This document shows, piece by piece, positions 10,334 to 17,699 of a stretch of 21,519 nucleotides of DNA (position 1 is the first letter of the stretch; the number at the start of each line of letters is the position of its first letter). The position numbers and the translations under genes were made by a program. The notes beneath the pieces were generated by a model. The model saw only the letters and a list, made by a program, of their open reading frames with translations. It searched no databases and was not told the DNA's origin. The stretch covers positions 1,810,279-1,831,797 of the forward strand of contig BFEA01000215.1 in NCBI GenBank assembly GCA_003427395.1. The letters are read 5' to 3'. The DNA comes from Chara braunii. Taxonomy: Eukaryota > Streptophyta > Charophyceae > Charales > Characeae.

Positions 10334-10598
10334 CTCCCATCATAGTTCAGACAGCTCTAGAAGCTGAGAGGGCTGACAGGTAGAAGCTACATGGTTAATT
10401 TGGAAGGTACTCAGGTTACTGGACCCGGTGTCCAGTTAGCAGAAGGTAAGCTCATAGATGTCTGCTTCGTCCGAGCTTAGCTCGTAAGCTAAACTGGATG
10501 ATGCTGCCAGGATAACTCCGGGTCGAATTGTGAGGTCCCCGGCCTCGTCTCTGGATTTTGATAATAAATTGTCATGGAAAAAATAAAAATAAAAAAAA

Positions 10599-10632
10599 TC
10601 CAATCCTCTTTGCTGGTGGGACGTTGCTCCCG
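10599..10632. mobile_element. Truncated right end of a B-type TIR element
   Basis: The bases CCAATCCTCTTTGCTGGTGGGAC (10600 on) match the right arms at 2400-2430 and 10940-10970. The left half is absent; in its place the LINE tail begins. This suggests the LINE inserted into, or replaced, part of such an element. Confidence 0.5.
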
Positions 10633-10801
10633 GGGGCCAGGTCCCACTAGGGGCGTTGAGTTTCCTCAACGCCTGAATCTGGACGTGTCTGTGGATATGT
10701 GCAGAAATGGCGTTGAGTTTTGTCAACCGCACATCTCCACCGACAAGTCCAGCTTCAGGCGTTGAGGAGGAAACTCAAGGCTGCTAGTGGGACCTGGCCC
10801 C
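10633..10801. mobile_element. Small TIR element D (169 bp)
   Basis: Ends are perfect 18-base inverses: GGGGCCAGGTCCCACTAG at the left and CTAGTGGGACCTGGCCCC at the right. Inside, GCGTTGAG and CCTGAATCTGGACGTGT-like segments also pair. No ORF of note, so it is non-autonomous. Confidence 0.8.
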
Positions 10802-10802
10802 A

Positions 10803-10971
10803 GGGCCGTGGTCCCACAAGCAAAGGGCATAGGATAGAAATCCTGAATCTGGCTATGTTTTATGCAGAGATACAGAAAAGCAGTTCGATCTCGATTTCCT
10901 GCTCCTGTCCTCAAAACACATCCAGATTCAGGCATTCAATCCGATGCTCTTTGCTAATGGGACCACGGCCC
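10803..10971. mobile_element. Small TIR element E (169 bp)
   Basis: The ends GGGCCGTGGTCCCA and TGGGACCACGGCCC are perfect 14-base inverses, with imperfect pairing continuing for ~70 bases (AGCAAAG.GCAT, CTGAATCTGG, ATGTTTT). Only one base separates it from element D, whose right end faces it. Confidence 0.8.
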
Positions 10972-10989
10972 GGGATGAGGAGAAGGCAT

Positions 10990-11057
10990 AAAAAAGAAAA
11001 AAGAAAAAAGAAAAAAGAAAAAAGAAAAAAGAAAAAAGAAAAAAGAAAAAAAAAGAA
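10990..11057. repeat. (AAAAAAG)n microsatellite
   Basis: About nine seven-base units of six A and one G directly follow element E. Confidence 0.9.
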
Positions 11058-11306
11058 GTAAACGTGCCCCATGAAGTGGGGTAATCACTAATATAATCAA
11101 AATTAAATATAATGTCCTCTTCTTCTGCGACGCTTGGTACCTCACAGGAGAAGCTATGGGCCACGCTGCACTACTCTCCACATGCACAAACGAAAAAAAA
11201 CTATGGCAATGTATTTTTCCATGTTCTCGGAGGGAATTCAGTCTCATTTTGCACATTCGGCGCACTAGTGCGGCGAGGCCCTATGACTGTATGGGCCGCG
11301 TGCACC
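11058..11306. other. Non-coding stretch with a segment shared with 21298-21345
   Basis: No gene is visible. A ~45-base segment (about 11180-11232, ending TTCCATGTTCT) is present in inverted orientation near 21298-21345, so it belongs to an unnamed dispersed repeat. Confidence 0.45.
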
Positions 11307-11453
11307 GGGGCCAAGTCCGCCTGAATGTGGACGGGTTTGTGGACACGTGCCGTTCGGGAAACTCAACACCATTTCTGCACATCTCCGCAAAAGCGTCCAC
11401 ATTCAGGCGTTGAGGTAGCTCAACGCTACTACCGGTAGTGGGACTTCGCCCCC
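11307..11453. mobile_element. Small TIR element F (147 bp)
   Basis: Left end GGGGCCAAGTCC, right end GTGGGACTTCGCCCCC. The inner arms CCTGAATGTGGACG (left) and CGTCCACATTCAGG (right) are inverse, as in element D. The left arm lacks ~35 bases present on the right (CACTACCGGTAG...GTTGAG), hence the shorter length. Confidence 0.7.
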
Positions 11454-12130
11454 GGTTCGAATACTTTGTGTGTGTGTTTTTTTCCATTTTTTTTCATTTT
11501 TTTGGGAAATCGAATACAAAATGCTAGCGGCTGAACGCACTCCTGTTCCTTTTTTTTTCCCAAGAAAAGATCGAAGGACAAGCATACCATCCGTCAGGTG
11601 AAAAGAGCACCTGTCGTGTCCTCCCTTCTCTTTCCCCCCGCCCCCTCCCCCTCCCCCTCCCCCCCCACCTTTGTCCCAGATTGTGAACTTGTTTACACTC
11701 ATGACTCCACCACAGACAATTAGTAGGCAGCTGCACATGCAGCGGCTGAGGGCATACTTAGGGCATACTCAACCACGAGTCTTTTTCGCGAAATCGCGAA
11801 ATCTTCTCTCTTTTCTCTTCTCTTCTCTTCTCTTGTCTTCTCTCCTATTTTCCTTCTCTTCTCTTCTCTTCTCTTCTCTTCTCTTGTCTTCTCTCCTATT
11901 TTCCTTCTCTTCTCTTCTCTTCTCTTCTCTTCTCTTCTTCTCGATCTCCGCCGAACCTCTCTCTCTCTCTCTTCTCTTCTCTTCTCTTCTCTTCTCTTCT
12001 CTTCTTGTCGATGGAAGAAGGGGATTTCAGTCTGTGCTAAAACATTCCTTCTTCTTCTTCTTCTTCTTCTTCTTCTTCTTCTTCTTTCTTTTTTGAAACC
12101 TCTCTTCTGATGTCCAAGGAGATGGAATTG
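11454..12130. repeat. Simple-sequence region: C-rich, (TTCTC)n and (TTC)n tracts
   Basis: 11632-11668 is C-rich with several runs of five or more C, a G-quadruplex candidate on the minus strand. 11805-12005 is mostly TTCTC repeats with a ~65-base higher-order unit containing TTGTCTTCTCTCCTATTTTCC-like sequence twice. 12048-12085 is (TTC)n. The open frames here are low-complexity and I do not call them genes. Confidence 0.8.
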
Positions 12131-12216
12131 ATCTTCGATGGCAAGGATAATCCGTACTCTGCCAAAGTACGTCTGCAACGCTTCACGAGATCGAATCTGT
12201 GACCTCAGCCTCGAAG

Positions 12217-12310
12217 ACGGCTACGGCTATGTCCATGGCTACGGCTACGGCTATGGCTATGGCTATGGCTATGACTATGGCTACGGCTATGGCTATGGCT
12301 ATGGCTATGG
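12217..12310. repeat. Hexanucleotide GGCTAY tandem repeat
   Basis: About 16 imperfect six-base units of GGCTAC/GGCTAT. In one plus frame (12138-12356) it reads as a Gly-Tyr repeat in a 72-codon ORF. Nothing around it (no second conserved domain, no supporting start) argues strongly for a gene, but a short Gly/Tyr-rich protein cannot be excluded. Confidence 0.8.
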
Positions 12311-12817
12311 CGTGATGATGGCGATGGACGACCTCCCCTTTCAAGTCCTGCATTAAGCAAGAGATTGCTCGCTCGCACAGCCCTGCAAGCTCGGCAACAA
12401 CCCGTTTCAAGTCCTGGCAATGAGGATTATGCCTTTTGCTTTCTCTTCTGATGCTGTTCGTGATCGCATAGGCGATAAGTGAAATGGTACCAGGCTATGC
12501 TCTTCGAGTTCGTGGTACAGCTTACGTACCCAGTAGGCGATCCGCTGATCCTTGCTCACCTCACGCTCACGACAGCAAGACGGAACGGGATTGCGGATCG
12601 AAAACAGAAAGACGGATCTATTGAACTCGCCGAGTCCACACATGGGATGATGATCTTGTGTGCAAAGAGTGCATGACTACTAGAGTAGTACGTAACCTTT
12701 TTCTTCTCTTCCTGTCTACCTTCGCCGCTTCCTCGTATACTCAATCGACTAACTCTTCCTCACTGCAAGAGTTTTACGTCTGCGATCTTGTGACACTGTG
12801 TAGCAGTGAAGCTTCCG
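12311..12817. other. Upstream region of the MATE gene
   Basis: No coding region is supported. The last ~120 bases before the MATE start are pyrimidine-rich, as many plant 5' leaders are. A short inverted repeat ACTACT/AGTAGT lies near 12676-12689. I do not see a convincing TATA box. Confidence 0.35.
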
Positions 12818-14755
12818 ATGACAACGGTTGCCCTTGAGCAATGCACTGCTCTTCTTCATAACAGAGAACGCGAGGAGGCTTCGTCGCCAGCCTCCCCGTC
12901 GTATAACGATTCTTCTGGAGCCGATATGGCGACTGATCCTGCACCATTCCCTGCTCCTTCTCCTCCTCCTCCTGAGTCCTCTCCGACACAACCTCCCCTT
13001 GTTCGTCCTTCTCTCGGTGATGCCGACTCTCCTGCTTGCCGCGATGGGCTCCGTATCCATCCAATGAGCGAGACAGGGATCGGACTGCTGGAAGAGAATG
13101 ATGACGACCTCGACCTCTGCTGCACTGACGTCGGTGCTCAGAAGAAGGGAACACCAACATCACCAACAACACCAACAACACCAACAACACCAACAACCAC
13201 AGCAACGACAACGCCAAGCTTCTGTCCTGAGCTGCCCAAGTCAAGTCCGCTTATGCTGACCTCCAGCTTTGCCGTCGGGCTTCATTGCGATGGAATCCGA
13301 GTTCGTTTTGGCTGTTTCAGCACGGAGGTTCTCTGGCAGCTTCGCCTTGCAGCGCCGATCATGATGTGGAACGTGCTATGGCAGGCCCGGTTCTCCGTCG
13401 CGACCGCCTTCCTGGGATCCCTTGGGACTGTCACGCAGGCAGGGTGCGCAATGGCTCTGGTGCTCGCCAACCTGACCGGCTTTTGCATCCAAACTGGGGC
13501 CTCCGTCGGGATCGAGATTCTCTGCGGCAAGGCTTACGGAGAGTGAAACTTCCTTGCACTCTCCTTGACCCTTCAGCGTGGATTGCTCATCCTCTTGGCG
13601 CTGGGCCTGCTGACCACTGCTTGCTGGTTTGCCGTCCCTCCCCTTCTCCTCGCCATAGGCCAAGATCCCGACATCGTCTCGGAAGCCGGCAGTTTCCTGC
13701 CTTTGCTCCTTCCAGATCTTGCCGCCTGCGCTGGGGTCAATGCCTTGGGAGCCTTCCTTCGCGCCCAGTCCATCATCGGGCCCATCGTCATCGCCACGGG
13801 ACTGGCACTGGGACTGCAGTGGGGTGCCAGCTGGGTCCTGGTGGAGGTCTTGGATAAAGGACCGACGGGTGTGGCGCTCGCGCTCTTCCTCTCCGATCTT
13901 GTCCTCCTCCTCTGCCTCGTCTTCGCCATCGCCGTCTTCTACAATGCGACATGGACTGGCTTCTCCCGGCACTGCTTCTTCAACCTCCGGCCTCTCGTGT
14001 CTCTCTCCCTTGTGTCCTGTTTTGCCATAGCTCTGGAGTGGTGGTGCTACGAGGTGATGACCATCCTCGCCGGTCTTCTTCCCCATAAGGCCGTCAACGT
14101 GGCCGCCATGGCCATAGCTTCCAACCTCTCCTACCTCTACTTCACTCTGGTGTACAGCTTGGTGGAGACGGCCAGCATTCGGATCACCAACGAGCTGGGC
14201 TCGAAGCGCGCAAGAGTCGCGCGCAGGTCCGCCCATGTCGGGGCAGCGCTTATGGCAGTAGGAGGAGTGGTGGGGCTTTCGCTGATGCTTGCCCTCAGGG
14301 GCAAATGGGCTCCTCTGTTTAGCGACGATAGTGAGGTCATTCGCGCTGTGGATCTCATGCTGCCTTTCGTGGGATTAGCCACCTTGTTTGAGGGGCCTGC
14401 AACCATGGCTGCCGCCATCTTGCGGTGCACAGGGTGGCACTCGGTTCCTGCCGTCGTGATACCCATTGCATTTTACTTTGTAGGGCTGCCTCTAGGGGTC
14501 TGCTTGGGCTTTCTTACCCCTTTACGAATAAAAGGTCTCTGGATAGGCTTGATCACTGCTCAGTCCATCTGGTTAGTTGCGCTTGGTACTTTCGATGTGC
14601 TTTTCGTCCGGTGGACAAGCGCCGCCGCTCCTCCTGCCGCCTGTGCCACGGGGCAACCGCTTAAAGATACCTGCGAGATGGAAATCGTCCTCGATCATTA
14701 CGCAAAAGAAATCGACAAAACACGAGGACGACGGAGAGGAGCTCCTTTGAGCTAA
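12818..14755 (+). pseudogene. MATE (DTX-type) efflux transporter, one in-frame TGA
   Basis: Multidrug and toxic compound extrusion carriers export organic cations or metabolites across plasma or vacuolar membranes using a proton or sodium gradient; plants have large DTX families. The reading frame from ATG 12818 to TAA 14753 is 645 codons and fully collinear with the family, except for a TGA at 13544-13546 (codon 243) inside the conserved CGKAYGE...LQRG loop. Residues 1-165 are a long Pro/Ser/Thr-rich tail with a Thr-Pro repeat (~110-130), longer than usual. Membrane helices start near residue 170. Plant signatures are LEWWCYEVMTILAGLLP (~406), 'SIRITNELGS' (~453), 'AILRCTGWHSVP' (~533) and GLWIGLITAQS (~575). 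The lack of introns matches the single-exon BCD1/ADP1-like plant clade. No intron can remove the TGA without shifting the frame. It is either a fresh pseudogene, an allele with a nonsense change, or a base error. The substrate is unknown. Confidence 0.88.
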
Positions 14756-14910
14756 CGCTGTCCGGCCTTGGCGTATTAGATGCAGTTGAAGCCAAACGAG
14801 CATCCGGTGTGCTGAAGGATATTTATGTATATACACATTTATATATATCGTCAAATAGTGGTTCAGCCTCCTGATGAGTCCCTCCCTCTCTGCCCCTACG
14901 GTTTACCGGG
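14756..14910. other. MATE 3' flank
   Basis: A/T-rich sequence with TATATA stretches (14826-14850) but no AATAAA. Polyadenylation could use a degenerate plant-type signal here, but none stands out. Confidence 0.3.
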
Positions 14911-15318
14911 CAGGGGCAAAACGAAGTGCATACCAGTGATACCACACACAAAGCAGATGTACACAGTCATTCGAAAGAGAGTGGACATCCCGCATTGCGG
15001 GTGTCTTTTTTTTTTTTTTTTTTTTTTCCCTTGGGAATGGCATTGCGGGTCTTTGCTGCTGTTTGTCTACTCTTTCGAGATGGTTTTTTTGTTTTGTTTT
15101 TTTTGTTTTTGTTTTTTTTCATCTTGGGAATGGCATTGCGGGTCTTCGCTGCTGTTTGTCTACTCTTTCGAGATGGGTTTTTTTTTTTTTTTTTTTTTTT
15201 TTTTTCACCTTGGGAATGGCTTTGCGGGTCTTGGCTGCTGTTTGTCTACTCTTTTTCGAGTTTTCGAGTGACTGTGTACATCTGCTTTGTGTGTGGTGTG
15301 CACTTCGTTTTGCCCCTT
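14911..15318. mobile_element. Foldback element with internal tandem repeats
   Basis: The left arm (14913-14985: GGGGCAAAACGAAGTGCA, CACACACAAAGCAGATGTAC, ACAGTCA.TCGAAA) is the inverse of the right arm (15260-15317). Between the arms lie three copies of a ~55-base unit starting TTGGGAATGGCATTGCGGG at 15031, 15124 and 15210, separated by long T runs (15006-15027, 15087-15119 mixed, 15178-15205). No transposase is encoded. Poly-T lengths may be assembly-dependent. Confidence 0.7.
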
Positions 15319-15397
15319 ATGCTGAGACCACCGTTTTTTTTTACTTCTTTTTTCTTCTTCGTTTTTTGCCTTTCTGTTCAATTTGAAACGGTGTCGA

Positions 15398-15512
15398 GGG
15401 CCAAGTCCGACTTTTCTGGCCGGATTCTTTCTTCATTTCTGGCCGTTGATCTTTAGAATAGACGATCAGAAAAATTCAAGGGTTCGGACATTGTCAAGTG
15501 GGACTTGGCCCC
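15398..15512. mobile_element. Small TIR element G (115 bp)
   Basis: Left end GGGCCAAGTCCGAC, right end AAGTGGGACTTGGCCCC. The ends match element F termini while the interior differs, so it may be a deletion derivative or a related subfamily. Confidence 0.5.
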
Positions 15513-15524
15513 GGGTGTCAACAT

Positions 15525-15590
15525 CCATCCACTAGAACGGGGGCGATGGTAGCACCCATCCACTAGAACGGGGGCGATGGTAGCACCCAT
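15525..15590. repeat. 31-bp tandem repeat, 2.1 copies
   Basis: Two identical units beginning CCATCCACTAGAACGGGGGC at 15525 and 15556, followed by CCAT. The surrounding 15319-15830 region has no gene; it also holds a T run at 15720-15744 and a single TIR-like end GGGCCTCGGTCCCACCAG at 15773-15790. Confidence 0.9.
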
Positions 15591-15830
15591 GAGTACTTCT
15601 TAGGACACCATATCCCACCATCATCACCACTTTTTCTTTTTCGGCTTTGATAGGGGTTCAAAGTTCAAACCATCCACGCTACAGAGGGTCACTGCTCCCA
15701 GGGGGACGAATCTGGTCCCTTTTTTTTTTTTTTTTTTTTTTTTTGTAAACGATTCTGCTCTTTCCACCTCCCGGGCCTCGGTCCCACCAGCGCGTTTTCG
15801 TGGTAGTTGGCTACCACGGTGCCGGAGATG

Positions 15831-16073
15831 GCACATGGGTGGACCTGTCACCTGCGGGCTACCCTTGCGCGCTTCGAGCCCAGCTCGTTGCTGATGCGAA
15901 TGCTGGCCGTCTCCACCAAGCTGTACACCAGAGTGAAGTAGAGGTAGGAGAGGTAGGAGAGGTTGGAAGCTATGGCCATGGCGGCCACGTTGACGGGCTT
16001 ATCAGGAAGAAGACCGGCGAGGATGGTCATCACCTCGTAGCACCACCACTCCACAGCTATGGCCAAACAGGAC

Positions 16074-16115
<42 letters not shown>

Positions 16116-16135
16116 AGACGCCGGAGGTTGGAAAT
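15831..16135 (-). pseudogene. Inverted partial copy of the MATE gene
   Basis: The minus strand encodes the same central MATE block as 13995-14240 of the plus strand: VEWWCYEVMTILAGLLP, 'VNVAAMAIASNLSYL', 'ETASIRISNELGSKRARVARR'. DNA identity is high with scattered substitutions, so the duplication is fairly recent. Differences include a 9-base tandem duplication (extra Leu-Ser-Tyr, plus strand about 15943-15960), a ~10-base insertion after the ARR codons, and replacement of the short CTC-rich stretch by a 38-base (GA)n repeat at 16077-16114. Both gene ends are missing, so it cannot make a transporter. It sits opposite in orientation to its parent, about 1.6 kb away. Confidence 0.9.
16077..16114. 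repeat. (AG)n microsatellite inside the MATE copy
   Basis: Nineteen AG units. At the matching place the parent gene has only a short CTCTCTC-type run, so the repeat expanded after duplication. Confidence 0.95.
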
Positions 16136-16490
16136 CCCACGGGCCACGGTGTTGGGTAGCCGAAAGCCGGACTGCGGGAATGCATGTGGCATGGGAAAGC
16201 ACGAGTGCGGATCTATCGTGGGGGGGCGACTTTTTCAGTGCTACCGTGGTAGGTAGGTACTGTTTCATTTGTGGAGCTGTGGAGCAGGAGGGAGGGTATA
16301 ACGATTTTGTTTTTATTTATTTATTTTAATAATTTGGACCATTTCTCGATTTATGCATGTCATCCTTGCGCAGGTGTGCTGTCCTCTTGTCCCCATTGAT
16401 CACAATATGGGGTCCACTGGGGGATACGCTGGTGTGCTGTCCTCTTGTCTATCGTCAAGGTATGCAGAAACTCTTTACAGAGAATATGGC
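16136..16490. other. Spacer without a recognised gene
   Basis: Contains a (TTTA)n-like run near 16312-16326 and a direct repeat TGGTGTGCTGTCCTCTTGTC-like at about 16373 and 16430. No coding region is convincing before the RT below. Confidence 0.35.
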
Positions 16491-17699
16491 TTTTTCACTG
16501 GTTCAGTCAGATGAACAGGTGCTGTTGAAGGCGTGTGCAGTCCGGTATCAGGCTCAGGGCTTGCAAAAGGTGAGCAAGTGGAAGAAAACGGGTACTCTTG
16601 GGAGAGCGTATTGTATTCCGAAGCATAAGGATACTTCTAGGTGGAGGCCGATCTGCCCATCATATCCTGAGTGTTCCGCGAAGGGAGGGGAGATTATTTC
16701 CAAGGCGGTTAATTGTTTGTTGTGGAGCCTGCCAATTGAATCGAACTTGAATTTGTGAAGTGCTGATGAGCTGCTTAAGAGGGTCAGAATGATCAATGGA
16801 AGTTTGAAAGAAGGAGATTGTCTGAGATGTTATCAAATCTTCCCCATCCGTCGGTTATTGATGCTCTGTTGTGGGCGATTGACTTCTGGACTGATAAAGG
16901 GGTTCGAGGTATTGCGGTGAAGAAGCAGGGGAAAGATCCTAAGTTACTGCGGGGTAAGATTGAGCTAGGTTGGTTATCTGTTCCCTTGGAGACTGTTCTT
17001 GCCTTCGTGAAATTTGAATTGGAACATACCTTTGTCTCGACGTCTGGAGTAATTCTTCGGCAGACCTTGGGAATCCCGATGGGAAAGTCTTCTAGTCCAG
17101 CCCTTGCCTGCTTGTTTTGCTCTTATAATGAGTTCGTTTTCTTGACTAGCCTTGGTGTAGATAGGAAGTTCTTTCAAGGCTTTCGTTTGGTCGATGATGT
17201 GTCCATATTTGTGATAATCAAGAAGAAAGGTGGGGTTGAGAAGGATAGAGCGGAGCAGATGATCCGGCTATTCGAGGGTTGCTATGACAAGAACCTCGTT
17301 CTTGAGAAGACGAACGAAGGGATTCTATGGTCGTACCTGGGATGCATTTTGGGTGCCCGGCGAGATGATTCTGGAATTGTGTGCTGTCCCACCATCAAGA
17401 ACCTGTTGAGCGGAGGGGGTGATGATTTGGTTTTTCAGAGCATACAGGATTTCTCATCTTACTCTAATAGTCAGCAAAAGTCCGTTGTTATCTGCTCCTT
17501 TCTGTATCGTGCGAAGATGTACTCTACCAATGATGAGTTGGCTTTTCCTCTCCTTGTGTCCCTCAAGTATGAGTTGTGGAAGCGTGATTATCCGGATGAA
17601 TTGTTTGATAGAGCCTTGCTGCATTTCTCAAAGAAGCATGGGGGTTTGTGGAAGAGGTGGCTGCCGCTGCTGACCAGGTGGGATCGTTTTTCAAGATGA
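16491..17699 (+). pseudogene. Reverse transcriptase, probably Penelope-like, frameshifted
   Basis: An RT polymerises DNA from an RNA template. The first block, in one frame up to the TGA at 16756, carries 'YCIPKHKDTSRWRPI', the P-x-HK...RPI signature typical of Penelope-like elements. After the TGA the same frame continues briefly ('SADELLKRVRMINGS'). A frameshift near 16815 then leads into the long block ending at 17699: 'LSNLPHPSVIDALLWAI', 'LGIPMGKSSSPALACLF' (motif B/4), 'FRLVDDVSIFV' (the catalytic Asp pair, with Leu-Val in front of DD), and 'SYLGCILG'. The first catalytic Asp falls at the frameshift and is not readable. No GIY-YIG or other endonuclease follows. Penelope-like is my best placement; another RT lineage is possible. 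Confidence 0.65.

Larger units (their letters stand above)
3897..10598 (+). mobile_element. L1-like LINE retrotransposon, near full length but inactive
   Basis: The order is leader, ORF1 (from 4038), ORF2 (6127 to about 10255), 3' untranslated region, then an A-rich tail (10574-10598: A runs broken by single T/G). A C-type small TIR element interrupts the end of ORF2/start of the 3' region at 10257-10330. Both ORFs are broken by several stops and frameshifts, so the copy cannot move on its own. The 5' limit is uncertain because the sequence directly upstream is the poly-C/bacterial island; a target-site duplication could not be identified. The 3' tail abuts the right arm of another TIR element (10599-10632). 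Confidence 0.85.

Noticed and set aside
11671-12178. Long open frames over the TTCTC/TTC repeats on both strands
   Set aside because: Translations are repeats of Ser-Leu-Leu-Phe or Arg/Glu/Lys only, as expected from simple sequence.
13543-13576. 34-bp GT...CAG segment that would remove the MATE TGA as an intron
   Set aside because: Its length is not a multiple of three and it would delete conserved residues that match the MATE family, so splicing would damage the protein.
13376-14236. 286-codon open frame on the minus strand opposite the MATE gene
   Set aside because: It is the shadow of a GC-rich coding sequence; its composition (Gly/Asp/Glu/Arg) mirrors the MATE codons and no motif is present.
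14868-14925. CTGATGAG motif resembling a hammerhead ribozyme core
   Set aside because: The GAAA box and matching stem II are absent at the right distance; the same applies to the CTGATGAG at 16762.
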